Virus record (IMG/VR): IMGVR_UViG_3300045921_000443
Coordinates: 1 to 42,195 of that record
Reading direction: 5' to 3' (one strand)
From: a virus
Length of the DNA stretch: 42,195 nucleotides
The position numbers and the translations under genes are program-made. Below are positions 16,418 through 23,317 of the stretch, piece after piece; position 1 is the stretch's first letter; every line of letters begins with the position of its first letter. Below the pieces are notes generated by a model, which saw only the letters and a list, made by a program, of their open reading frames with translations, did no database searches and was not told the origin of the DNA.

Positions 16418-16609
16418 TTAATTTGATAATGATACTTTAACACTTTGCCCTGTTTTTATATTTATTTCATCATTTATTGCAAGTAAAATTTGTGTTATTC
16501 CATTTATACCGTGTTTATCATACAACTCATTTATATTATCAACAGTTGTAGTTGCTGATATTTTTTGATTTGTTTTTTCGTCTTCGATTGTTAAAGTAAT
16601 TTTTCTCAT
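16418..16609 (-). CDS. Small hypothetical protein
   Basis: A 63-aa protein: two beta strands (RKITLTIEDEKTNQKISATT), a helix, and a final strand, a compact alpha/beta fold. The MRKITLTIEDE start is typical of small phage proteins built on one beta-hairpin. No function known. It stands alone between long non-coding stretches. Confidence 0.6.
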   Translation of the reverse strand: MRKITLTIEDEKTNQKISATTTVDNINELYDKHGINGITQILLAINDEINIKTGQSVKVSLSN

Positions 16610-16666
16610 TTTTAAAACTTTTTATATGTTTTTTTTGTCTTTATTTTATGTTTTGAATTTTATATA

Positions 16667-16702
16667 GTTCCCAAAGAAAACCTAAAAGTCTTTGGATTTT
16701 AA
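16667..16702 (-). repeat. Dispersed hairpin element, copy 4
   Basis: Minus strand: degenerate left arm CTTAAAA, then CTTTTAGG followed by TTTTCTTTGGGAAC. Together with ~75 bp on its right (AAATTTAGAAGTTAAATTTC and AAGTAATTTTGTTATTATTT) it repeats about 300 bp further right at 16968-17072, so the two form a duplicated unit. Confidence 0.55.
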
Positions 16703-16814
16703 GATAAATTTAGAAGTTAAATTTCTTTTTAAAAAAAAAATATAAGTAATTTTGTTATTATTTTAAAAGATACATATTTTATTATTATATTGGTTTTGTT
16801 AAATTAATATTTTG

Positions 16815-16904
16815 CAAAATAATATTTGGTTAATTTAATAATTTATTGAATATTTGTATAAGGGTGGTACAAATGTTTTCGTTATTTTACCAAATATTAT
16901 TTTG
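16815..16904. repeat. Inverted-repeat element, copy 1
   Basis: CAAAATAATATTTGG (16815-16829) and CCAAATATTATTTTG (16890-16904) are perfect inverted complements, 15 bp, separated by 60 nt. Inside, TTTGTA and TACAAA form a nested hairpin around TAAGGGTGG. Copy 2 is at 19136-19225. Confidence 0.7.
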
Positions 16905-16915
16905 TTTTATTAAAT

Positions 16916-16960
16916 TTATATTAATTCATTTTGTATTTGAGTGATATAAGGGTTAAGAGT
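16916..16960 (-). pseudogene. Relic of a NELI-family gene end
   Basis: The minus strand reads TLNPYITQIQNELI then TAA, preceded by an in-frame TAA at 16963-16961. This matches the C-terminal end of the family proteins (e.g. ITQIQNELI at 19703). It is followed by the inverted-repeat element, as at the end of the intact 19237 gene. Confidence 0.65.
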
Positions 16961-16967
16961 TTATATG

Positions 16968-17004
16968 GTTCTCAAAGAAAACCTAAAAGTCTTTAACTTT
17001 TAGG
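16968..17004 (-). terminator. Dispersed hairpin element, copy 5
   Basis: Minus strand: CCTAAAAG, 7-nt loop, CTTTTAGG, then TTTTCTTTGAGAAC. It lies 102 bp downstream of the LRR gene ending at 17106 and has the orientation expected of its terminator. Confidence 0.5.
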
Positions 17005-17105
17005 ATAAATTTAGAAGTTAAATTTCTTAAAAAAAAATATAAGTAATTTTGTTATTATTTTAACAAAATTATTTTGAATTAAGAGAATAACAAGGTAGTT
17101 GGTTA

Positions 17106-17750
17106 TTAAAAAGCAATTTTAAATTTCTTTCTATATTGATTTAATAATTCTTCATTTTTAGATAGAGGAGTATTGTCAAGATAAATTATATATCGAACTA
17201 TTAAATCATCGGGTAATTTTTCAATAAGAGTATAAGTTAAATCTAAATTTCCATCAACATATCTTAAATTATTTAAACTCTTTAAATTTTTACAGTTATA
17301 TAAATACAAACCTCCATTAACTTTAATTAAACTATCTGACAGTTTTTCAATAGAGGTGTTAGCCAAATATAAGGACTGCCCAATTTTTAAATCATTAGGC
17401 AATTCTTTAAAGTTTACAGAATCAGATAAATCTAAATAGCCTTTAACATATTTTAGATTATTTAAACTCTTTAAGTTTTTACACTCTGATAAGTCTAAGT
17501 TTCCTTTTACTTCAATTAAATCATCAGGTAACTTTTCTATAGGTGATCCATTTAAATCTAAATCTCCTTTGCTGCCATTTTTAATATATTCCTGAATTTG
17601 TTTATTAATAGCAATGAGATAGTTTTTCTCTCTTTCTTCAGGAGATCTTCTAGGTATTAATATATTATTATTATCTTCATCTTCTATTAATCTAACTTTT
17701 TTATTAGTTAACTTTTCTAATAATGTGATGTATTTATTTAGATTAGACAT
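17106..17750 (-). CDS. Leucine-rich-repeat protein with N-terminal leader (LRR-1)
   Basis: A 214-aa protein. Residues 1-30 carry the leader (MSNLNKYITLLEKLTNKK, then VRLIEDED) shared with the upstream paralogue and, in part, the ART-like protein at 9813. Residues ~35-50 are a charged helix (RRSPEEREKNYLIAINKQIQ). From ~58 onwards come repeats of about 21-23 residues built on GDLDLxxxPIEKLPDDLIEV and NLKSLNNLKYVKGYLDLS, a solenoid used for protein binding. A capping segment LSKNEELLNQYRKK ends the protein. It lies 21 nt downstream of its paralogue. Target unknown. Confidence 0.8.
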   Translation of the reverse strand: MSNLNKYITLLEKLTNKKVRLIEDEDNNNILIPRRSPEEREKNYLIAINKQIQEYIKNGSKGDLDLNGSPIEKLPDDLIEVKGNLDLSECKNLKSLNNLKYVKGYLDLSDSVNFKELPNDLKIGQSLYLANTSIEKLSDSLIKVNGGLYLYNCKNLKSLNNLRYVDGNLDLTYTLIEKLPDDLIVRYIIYLDNTPLSKNEELLNQYRKKFKIAF

Positions 17751-17771
17751 TTGTACTTAAGGTTTAGTTTA

Positions 17772-18482
17772 TTAAACAATAATATCAAGTTTCTTTCTGT
17801 ATTGATTTAATAATTTTTCATTTTTAACTAAGGGTGTATTAACAAGATAAATTATACCTCTAATTATTAAATCATCAGGTAATCTTTCAATAAGAGTATT
17901 ACTTAGATATAAACACCCCTCAACATATCTTAAATTATTTAAATCTTTTAAGTTTTTACAATTAGTTAAATCTAAATCCCCGTATAGGTTAGTTAAACTA
18001 TCAGGTAATTTTTTAATAGAAGTATTACTTAAATATAGAGAACCTCCAACACTCAAACTATCAGGCAATTCTATTAAATTAATACAGTAAGATAAATCTA
18101 AATATCCATTAACATATTTTAAATTGTTTAAACTTATTAAGTTTTTACACTCTGATAAGTCTAAATCACCTTCAACATATTTTAAATTATTTAAACTTTT
18201 TAAGTTTTTACAATTAGCTAAGTTTAACCTACCATTAACTTCTATTAAATTATCAGGTAATGTCTCGATAGGAGTATTACTTAAATCTAAATCACCTTCA
18301 TTTCCATTTTTAATATATTCTTGGATTTTTTTATTAATAGCAATAATATAATTTTTTTGTCTTTCTTCAGGAGATCTTCTTGGTATTAATATATTATTAT
18401 CACTATTTTCTTCTTCAATTAATCTAACTTTTTTATTAGTTAGTTTTTCCAATAATGTAATATATTTGCTTAAGTTAGACAT
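17772..18482 (-). CDS. Leucine-rich-repeat protein with N-terminal leader (LRR-2)
   Basis: A 236-aa paralogue of the 17106 gene with the same three parts: leader (MSNLSKYITLLEKLTNKK, VRLIEEEN), charged helix, and LRR solenoid (GDLDLSNTPIETLPDNLIEV, NLKSLNNLKYVEGDLDLSEC and so on), ending LVKNEKLLNQYRKK. It has about one more repeat than LRR-1. The pair arose by tandem duplication, with change in repeat number. Phage LRR proteins of this style are known from large genomes but their role is unclear; binding of a host protein is the natural guess. No signal peptide is seen. Confidence 0.8.
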   Translation of the reverse strand: MSNLSKYITLLEKLTNKKVRLIEEENSDNNILIPRRSPEERQKNYIIAINKKIQEYIKNGNEGDLDLSNTPIETLPDNLIEVNGRLNLANCKNLKSLNNLKYVEGDLDLSECKNLISLNNLKYVNGYLDLSYCINLIELPDSLSVGGSLYLSNTSIKKLPDSLTNLYGDLDLTNCKNLKDLNNLRYVEGCLYLSNTLIERLPDDLIIRGIIYLVNTPLVKNEKLLNQYRKKLDIIV

Positions 18483-18768
18483 TTGTGTTTTAGTTTTAGT
18501 TTAAAAGAATTTTTACAATAAATATAGAGCAAATTAAAAAAAGAAAAATGAATCCCTTCAATTGGTTTTAATTTACAAAACAATAATGTGTGTTAATGTA
18601 ATTTAATTTAGGTAATAATCTTAGATTGAATGAACTATCTAAAAATTAAAAACAGATAGATTTTACACTTTGTTTTGTAAACAACATATTGTATAATAGG
18701 TTTAACAAAGGTAAAAGAACAAAGTATAATAGTTTACAGGACAAGTAGAGAAAACTTAATATAATTAA
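18483..18768. other. Gap of 286 bp
   Basis: AT-rich with no gene. CTATCT and AGATAG (about 18637-18661) form a hairpin like a degenerate dispersed element, and TTTACA / TGTAAA (18662-18681) forms another. A promoter for the LRR pair is expected here but none is convincing. Confidence 0.4.
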
Positions 18769-19104
18769 TTATATTAGTTCATTAATAATAATATTGATAC
18801 ATTTTTTTAATTTACTGTTCTTAACAAGGGTATGTGTATCTATATATACACTAAAAATAGAGTCGCCGAGTTTAACTTCAACTCTTGCGCAAGTATTTTT
18901 TGGATCAACGAATAATACTTTTACCTTAATTGTTTGATTAAGATATCTTTTATACCATACATTATCTTTATACCATACATTAGAAGAATTTTCTTGATAT
19001 ATATCTTCTCTAATGTGGATATAGACATACTTATTAATATAGTTAGATAATTCTTTAATACTATCAACTAAAGGTATATTATCAATATCATTTATATGGC
19101 TCAT
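18769..19104 (-). CDS. NELI-family small protein (paralogue B1)
   Basis: A 111-aa protein ending INIIINELI. It has a beta-rich centre (TIKVKVLFVDPKNTCARVEV) and an unusual internal duplication NVWYKDNVWYK, encoded by two 15-nt direct repeats of ATACCATACATTA type. It is the most 3' member of the five-to-six-gene minus cluster. The inverted-repeat element copy 2 separates it from the next member. Function unknown. Confidence 0.7.
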   Translation of the reverse strand: MSHINDIDNIPLVDSIKELSNYINKYVYIHIREDIYQENSSNVWYKDNVWYKRYLNQTIKVKVLFVDPKNTCARVEVKLGDSIFSVYIDTHTLVKNSKLKKCINIIINELI

Positions 19105-19135
19105 TGTTATATTAATTTGTCAAATTAGCGTTTTG

Positions 19136-19225
19136 CAAAATAAAATTTGGCTAATTTAATAATTTATTGAATATTTGTATAAGAGGAGTACAAGTGTTTT
19201 TCTTATTTTGCCAAATATTATTTTG
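19136..19225. repeat. Inverted-repeat element, copy 2
   Basis: Arms CAAAATAAAATTTGG (19136-19150) and CCAAATATTATTTTG (19211-19225), one mismatch, separated by 60 nt, with an inner TTTGTA...TACAAG hairpin. Sequence between the arms is ~85% like copy 1 at 16815. It lies between two NELI-family genes. Confidence 0.65.
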
Positions 19226-19236
19226 TTTTATTTAAT

Positions 19237-19677
19237 TCATATTAATTCATTTTGTATTTCTTTTATTATATTACCCAAATATGATGTAAAATCAATTTTG
19301 TATATTTGTATTGGTCTTATGATTAATAAGTCAGTTAAACTAATAAAGCCATAATGAGTATATTTGGGGGAGTTAAATAATTCTGGATTAGTTATCATAG
19401 GATCTGATCCTATTAATTCTTTCAACAATTCTGTGCGCGAATTAAGTATCCTATTTTTAAGACTATCTTGTATATTTACAAAATGTAAAGGTAACCAGAG
19501 CTTAGGATCTATATTATTAGTAATTAAAAGTAAACAACTACCAGGAAATATTTTTTTTGGTGCCCCTACTATTATACATTCTTGTGAGAAGATATGAAAA
19601 GTCTTACCAACTAATTTGCTCAACGCACCATCAGTGTTCATTCGAATCAATTTTTCTATTTGTTCTTTTTGATCCAT
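19237..19677 (-). CDS. NELI-family small protein (paralogue B2)
   Basis: A 146-aa protein with an N-terminal helix (KEQIEKLIRMN), a beta-rich core (KTFHIFSQECIIVGAPKKIF), the motif YTHYGFISLTDL near 108-119 that aligns with YxYYxYxSLSD in the paralogues, and the ending IIKEIQNELI. No membrane segment. Its 3' end plus the following inverted-repeat element match the relic at 16815-16960. Confidence 0.75.
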   Translation of the reverse strand: MDQKEQIEKLIRMNTDGALSKLVGKTFHIFSQECIIVGAPKKIFPGSCLLLITNNIDPKLWLPLHFVNIQDSLKNRILNSRTELLKELIGSDPMITNPELFNSPKYTHYGFISLTDLLIIRPIQIYKIDFTSYLGNIIKEIQNELI

Positions 19678-19702
19678 ATCAACTTACTTATTAAGTTAAA
19701 TT

Positions 19703-20122
19703 TTAAATTAATTCATTTTGTATTTGAGTGATACATTGTCCAATAAGGTTAAGTGATATAACAATATCGTCATCGTTTAAATCATCCCAATCGGATAATA
19801 ACATATAACAATAGTATTTGTAATTTGGAAAGGCTAATAGATTAGGAAGACTTATTATAGTTTGGGGGTCTGATTGGAGATTGCGATTATGTATTGTAGC
19901 TTCAGGCGCATTAATTAAATCATTGCAGATAGGATGATAAGTTCCTAGACTAATATTATCAGAATAACGCTCTGTACTTATTGCTACTAAACATTGTTCG
20001 CTTATTGAATTTATCACACTTATTATGATATATTCTCCCCTTTTAGTTCGTATAGTAGCATTTAAGATTTGATGAGGATTTTTTTCACAAAGTTCTTTAA
20101 ATTTATTTATTGTTATATTCAT
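19703..20122 (-). CDS. NELI-family small protein (paralogue B3)
   Basis: A 139-aa protein closely related to the next one upstream (20135): shared start MNITIxxxKxLxExNPxxIL, shared TKxGEYxIIxVI strand pair, shared YKYYCYMLLSDWDDLNDDD and ending CITQIQNELI. These two are the most recent duplicates of the family in this window. Predicted small barrel followed by an amphipathic C-terminal helix. Function unknown. Confidence 0.8.
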   Translation of the reverse strand: MNITINKFKELCEKNPHQILNATIRTKRGEYIIISVINSISEQCLVAISTERYSDNISLGTYHPICNDLINAPEATIHNRNLQSDPQTIISLPNLLAFPNYKYYCYMLLSDWDDLNDDDIVISLNLIGQCITQIQNELI

Positions 20123-20134
20123 AAAATTTAATAA

Positions 20135-20560
20135 TTAAATTAATTCATTTTGTATTTGAATAATATATTGTTGAATAGTATTAAGTGATATAATAATATC
20201 ATCATCATTTAAATTATTATTTAAGTTAGACAATGATATATAACAATAGTGTTTATAGTTTAAAAAGGTTGATAAACTAGGGAGAGCTATTATATTTCGA
20301 GAATTTAGTAAAGGATTGCGAGCGAGTATTGTATCTTTAGGCGCATTAATTAAATTATTGCAGATAGAATGATAGTTTTTTACATTAACACAATCGTAAT
20401 AACAATCTTTGGTTAGTGCTATTAAATATCGTTGTTCTCTTAAATTTACTATAACAGCTATTATAACATATTCTCCTTTTTTAGTTTGTATAATAGTGTT
20501 TAAGATTTTGCGAGGATTTCTTTCGTAAAGTTGTTTTAGTTCTTTTATTGTTATGTTCAT
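20135..20560 (-). CDS. NELI-family small protein (paralogue B4)
   Basis: A 141-aa close paralogue of B3, with MNITIKELKQLYERNPRKIL, an N-terminal IQTKKGEYVIIAVI strand pair, YKHYCYISLSNLNNNLNDDD and ending YIIQIQNELI. It lies 12 nt upstream of B3, and 8 nt separates it from B5, so these form one operon. A few residues differ in the loop after the second strand. Function unknown. Confidence 0.8.
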   Translation of the reverse strand: MNITIKELKQLYERNPRKILNTIIQTKKGEYVIIAVIVNLREQRYLIALTKDCYYDCVNVKNYHSICNNLINAPKDTILARNPLLNSRNIIALPSLSTFLNYKHYCYISLSNLNNNLNDDDIIISLNTIQQYIIQIQNELI

Positions 20561-20568
20561 AAAATTAA

Positions 20569-21027
20569 TTAAATTAATTCGTTCACAATTTGATTAGATA
20601 TGACATTAATTTTAGGTGGATTAATCGTTAAAAGCCCAAGATAGTATGGTGTGGTTGATATTATATAATATTGATTATAATTTATTAATAACGATTCATT
20701 ATTAGTGAAGTTAACCTTTGAATTTTCAACAATAAATTCTTGGTTTACGAATTTGACATATTTTGCAAATTCTTTTTTATTTGTAAGTGTTTTTTTACTA
20801 AAAACATTAGGGATTATATGTAATGGATTTTCATTCTCTAATTGTTTTTTCTTCTCTTCGTTAAATTCATTACTACTATTAACAATTAATAATCTATAAT
20901 AGTTAGCACTAACTTTAACACAATAACCTGCAATTTTGCCATATCCTAATACTTCATGATAAACATCCCTGTCCAATATATTATCAGGATTTGTTTTTAA
21001 TATATTAATTAGCTCTTCTCTTGACAT
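20569..21027 (-). CDS. NELI-family small protein (paralogue B5)
   Basis: A 152-aa, more divergent member: helix SREELINILKTNPDNIL (as NPxxIL in B3/B4), a beta core (GYGKIAGYCVKVSANYYRLL), YNQYYIISTTPYYL where the paralogues have YxYYxYxSLSD, and ending ISNQIVNELI. The centre has a lysine-rich insertion. Same operon as B3, B4 and B6. Confidence 0.75.
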   Translation of the reverse strand: MSREELINILKTNPDNILDRDVYHEVLGYGKIAGYCVKVSANYYRLLIVNSSNEFNEEKKKQLENENPLHIIPNVFSKKTLTNKKEFAKYVKFVNQEFIVENSKVNFTNNESLLINYNQYYIISTTPYYLGLLTINPPKINVISNQIVNELI

Positions 21028-21044
21028 TTTCTTTTGATATTAAA

Positions 21045-21395
21045 TTACATTAATTCGTTTTGTATAGTTTGAATAATACGATGTAATGTTGGGGATTGAT
21101 ATATAATTCTAAATTTAAACTCATTATTAAAATCTCCAACACTATAATAAGCATAATACTCGTAATTCTCTAAGTATGAACAAATTTGTTTTTCCGATTC
21201 TGGCATATCACTAACATTCCATTTAAAAAAACGATTAAGAGTATTCGACCCAATAATATAATAGTCCATATTATTGTAATTATTACAATGATCTCTAGGT
21301 AATATCCCCAGTATTCTACATTCAATTCCCTTTCTGTTTTTTATCCTATAACAGACAGCAGAATAAATTTCAATTATATCACCAACCTTTAACAT
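21045..21395 (-). CDS. NELI-family small protein (paralogue B6)
   Basis: A 116-aa member with an SH3-like looking start (MLKVGDIIEIYSAVCYRIKN), the motif YEYYAYYSVGDFNNE (77-91) and ending IIQTIQNELM. It is the promoter-proximal gene of the minus cluster, with a promoter-like site 36 nt upstream (21431-21458). Confidence 0.75.
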   Translation of the reverse strand: MLKVGDIIEIYSAVCYRIKNRKGIECRILGILPRDHCNNYNNMDYYIIGSNTLNRFFKWNVSDMPESEKQICSYLENYEYYAYYSVGDFNNEFKFRIIYQSPTLHRIIQTIQNELM

Positions 21396-21430
21396 AAAAT
21401 AATAATAGTTTAGAAAATTGGTTAAATATA

Positions 21431-21458
21431 CAAAATAGCATATAGCTCATCTACTCAA
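21431..21458 (-). promoter_or_regulatory. Candidate promoter of the NELI-family cluster
   Basis: Minus strand: TTG (21458-21456), 18-nt spacer, TATTTTG (21437-21431), near the Bacteroidota TTTG / TAnnTTTG pattern but one base shorter in the -7 box. It lies in the divergent region between the 21395 (minus) and 21586 (plus) starts. Tentative. Confidence 0.35.
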
Positions 21459-21585
21459 TTAAGTATAAGTAGGTTAGATATTTAGAAGGATAAATATAGG
21501 AATTTTTTTCGAGAAGCCCACAAGAATAGTTATGTAGAACATATATTTATTAACAAATATTGTTAGACAAATAAAATAAAAAACA

Positions 21586-22401
21586 ATGAGTTTACTTAAT
21601 TGGGGTGGTTACCAGGTTACACAAACAACCATGTCTTTCCCCACTATAACTGAAATGTTTTCTTATTTAAGAAAAGTGCGAATAGATAAGAGTTTAGTAT
21701 TACCATCAGTTATAATAGTAGATGATAGTATATATACTTTTGATAATAATAAAGAAAGATATGTTAAACAGTCTTCAGAAAATCGAAAGGCATTTCTAGT
21801 TAACTCTCTACCGATTGAACAATCAGAGGAAATACAACAATTTCAAACCGGGAATGATATTCAAGAAGTTGAGGATTATATTGATGGTATTAGTGGTAAT
21901 AAAATACGTTTAACAATCAATACTCCTGTATCTTGGAGTGAACTAAATCTATGGGGAAATACATTAGCATATATTTACAGCAACTTTATAGGAATTATGA
22001 TTGAGAATGCTGGCTCCATTAGTGGTACGTATTATAGTTATAGTGATGGAGATAGAGGATATAATTATAACTTTCAAACAGCAAGTTATATTTATTATGA
22101 AACCATAGCGGGATTAACTGCGGAAGAATTTAATACTAATTTCACTGAAGAGTCTAATTTAATATTTTTAACTAGAGAACCTGGCAGATATGTTATTCAA
22201 CATAACCTTAATACATTACAACCTATTGTAAGGGTTTTTGATTCAGGCTCACGTGATGATGAAAGTTTAGAGTATTATGCTCCTGGTACAATGACACCTG
22301 GATTTATAGTAGAAAATAATAATACGATAACTATTTCTACAAATAGTATTTCTAACAATGATAGTAATAGCAGATATATAGCGATAATTGTAGAAAAGTG
22401 A
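21586..22401 (+). CDS. Tail-fibre-type protein with HNLN end module
   Basis: A 271-aa beta-rich protein. The C-terminal part has YVIQHNLNTLQPIVRVFD followed by VENNNTITIS, the 'HNLN...xVxVxD...NxxTIxI' pattern of phage tail-fibre ends. The centre is tyrosine- and serine-rich (GTYYSYSDGDRGYNYN), as in receptor-contacting loops. It is a monocistronic plus-strand gene, with divergent minus genes upstream and a strong terminator downstream. Role inferred: fibre or adsorption protein. No chaperone gene is seen. Confidence 0.6.
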   Translation: MSLLNWGGYQVTQTTMSFPTITEMFSYLRKVRIDKSLVLPSVIIVDDSIYTFDNNKERYVKQSSENRKAFLVNSLPIEQSEEIQQFQTGNDIQEVEDYIDGISGNKIRLTINTPVSWSELNLWGNTLAYIYSNFIGIMIENAGSISGTYYSYSDGDRGYNYNFQTASYIYYETIAGLTAEEFNTNFTEESNLIFLTREPGRYVIQHNLNTLQPIVRVFDSGSRDDESLEYYAPGTMTPGFIVENNNTITISTNSISNNDSNSRYIAIIVEK

Positions 22402-22440
22402 AGTATCTAAAAGTTAAAGGGTTTTTAAATATTTCACAAA
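22399..22440 (+). repeat. Degenerate dispersed hairpin overlapping a stop codon
   Basis: GTGAAGTATCTAAAA and TTTTTAAATATTTCAC are imperfect inverted complements flanking GTTAAAGGG; the first bases include the TGA stop of the 21586 gene. The left half GAAGTATCTAAAAGTTAAAG matches element copy 3. Confidence 0.5.
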
Positions 22441-22473
22441 AAAAAAGAGAGATAGCATGTCTCTCTTTTTTTT
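22441..22473. terminator. Bidirectional rho-independent terminator
   Basis: AAAAAAGAGAGA (22441-22452) and TCTCTCTTTTTT pair perfectly over 12 bp with a 7-nt loop (TAGCATG) and continue into T residues. A-rich on the left and T-rich on the right, it can serve both the plus gene ending at 22401 and the minus genes ending at 22479 or 22589. Confidence 0.85.
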
Positions 22474-22478
22474 ATCAC

Positions 22479-22574
22479 TCATATAATTTCATCTTCAAAC
22501 AGTTGTTGTAAACTCAGAGGTAAGCTTCTAGAGTTGTTTTTAGTGAGATTATAATAATATTCTTGACAATACAT
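22479..22574 (-). CDS. Short ORF, possible shifted C-terminus of the 22589 gene
   Basis: ATG at 22574 to TGA at 22479, 31 residues (MYCQEYYYNLTKNN ... LSLQQLFEDEII). Read further upstream in the same frame it is open to a TAG near 22614 and adds RLCFLTEEEE. The upstream gene ends at GTTTTTTAA; a -1 shift in the T6 run would fuse the two into about 135 residues. It could instead be an independent mini-gene. Confidence 0.35.
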   Translation of the reverse strand: MYCQEYYYNLTKNNSRSLPLSLQQLFEDEII

Positions 22575-22588
22575 TTCTTCTTCTTCAG

Positions 22589-22876
22589 TTAAAAAACAAA
22601 GTCTTTCACACTATCAAACATCATGCCCCATCCCCAATAATATATATTATTATCATCTTGATCGTCTAATTTAATTACCCATTTGTTTTTGTTAAAGTTA
22701 GAACCTTTAGCTCCATAATCTAAAGATGTATCAAGATTATATTTTTTTACGATATCATCTGGAGGTAATGGTAAAATTTGCACAGCATTAAGGGTTGCGT
22801 CATTTACAATAACTCTAACTAATAGATTGTGTTGAATAAGAAATCTGCCTTCGTAAAAACTAGCTATGTTTATCAT
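22589..22876 (-). CDS. Hypothetical protein, possibly frameshifted at the 3' end
   Basis: A 95-aa protein with beta-rich start (GRFLIQHNLLVRVIVND) and a tryptophan-rich end (YYWGWGMMFDSVKDFVF). It lacks the NELI tail of its operon partner. The ATG overlaps the upstream stop (ATGA, 22876-22873). The stop follows a T6 run, and a -1 shift would extend the product into 22479-22574. No domain recognised. Confidence 0.6.
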   Translation of the reverse strand: MINIASFYEGRFLIQHNLLVRVIVNDATLNAVQILPLPPDDIVKKYNLDTSLDYGAKGSNFNKNKWVIKLDDQDDNNIYYWGWGMMFDSVKDFVF

Positions 22877-23181
22877 ATTAATTCGTTTTGTATTAGTGAA
22901 ATATATTTATCAAGCGTAGAAGGATTTATAATGTATTCTCCAGGATGTAAGTATAATTTACGACCATAATCTTTCAATATTGTATCTTTAAAGACATTTT
23001 CTATTATTATTCCAAATTTTTCTGATTTATCGGACGAAAACACACTAAGTATTTTAGCACGAAAATTTAGTTTATTTTTTTCTTTTAATTTATAAACAAA
23101 ATGTTTTTCCCATTTTGTGTTTGACTTTAAACATAAATCAGTTATTTGTATGTTATAAGTACAATTTAAAATTATATTCAT
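22873..23181 (-). CDS. NELI-family small protein (paralogue C1)
   Basis: A 102-aa protein with an N-terminal NIILNCTYNIQITDLCL strand pair, a centre resembling the other paralogues (FRAKILSVFSSDKSEKFGII), GEYIINPSTLDKYISLIQNELI at the end. It sits with the 22589 gene as a minus-strand insert between two plus-strand tail-fibre genes, separate from the main cluster. Function unknown. Confidence 0.75.
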   Translation of the reverse strand: MNIILNCTYNIQITDLCLKSNTKWEKHFVYKLKEKNKLNFRAKILSVFSSDKSEKFGIIIENVFKDTILKDYGRKLYLHPGEYIINPSTLDKYISLIQNELI

Positions 23182-23317
23182 AGTTATTTAAATAATTACA
23201 ACATAAAATTAATAATAACAAATAAGTTAGTTATTATGAATTATAATAATTAATTTTACTATAGGTTACAAACGTAAAAATAAAAAAGATATATATAGAT
23301 AGAAAAATAATATTAAA

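Larger units (their letters stand above)
16610..17105. other. Non-coding 496-bp stretch with duplicated units
   Basis: Holds hairpin copies 4 and 5 about 300 bp apart with matching right flanks, an inverted-repeat element (16815-16904) and a NELI-family gene-end relic (16916-16960). No intact gene is seen on either strand. Confidence 0.65.

Noticed and set aside
22589-22876. Homology between GRFLIQHNLLVRVIVND here and the HNLN module of the 21586 fibre protein
   Set aside because: The similarity is limited to about ten residues and the sequences around it do not align; chance is likely.
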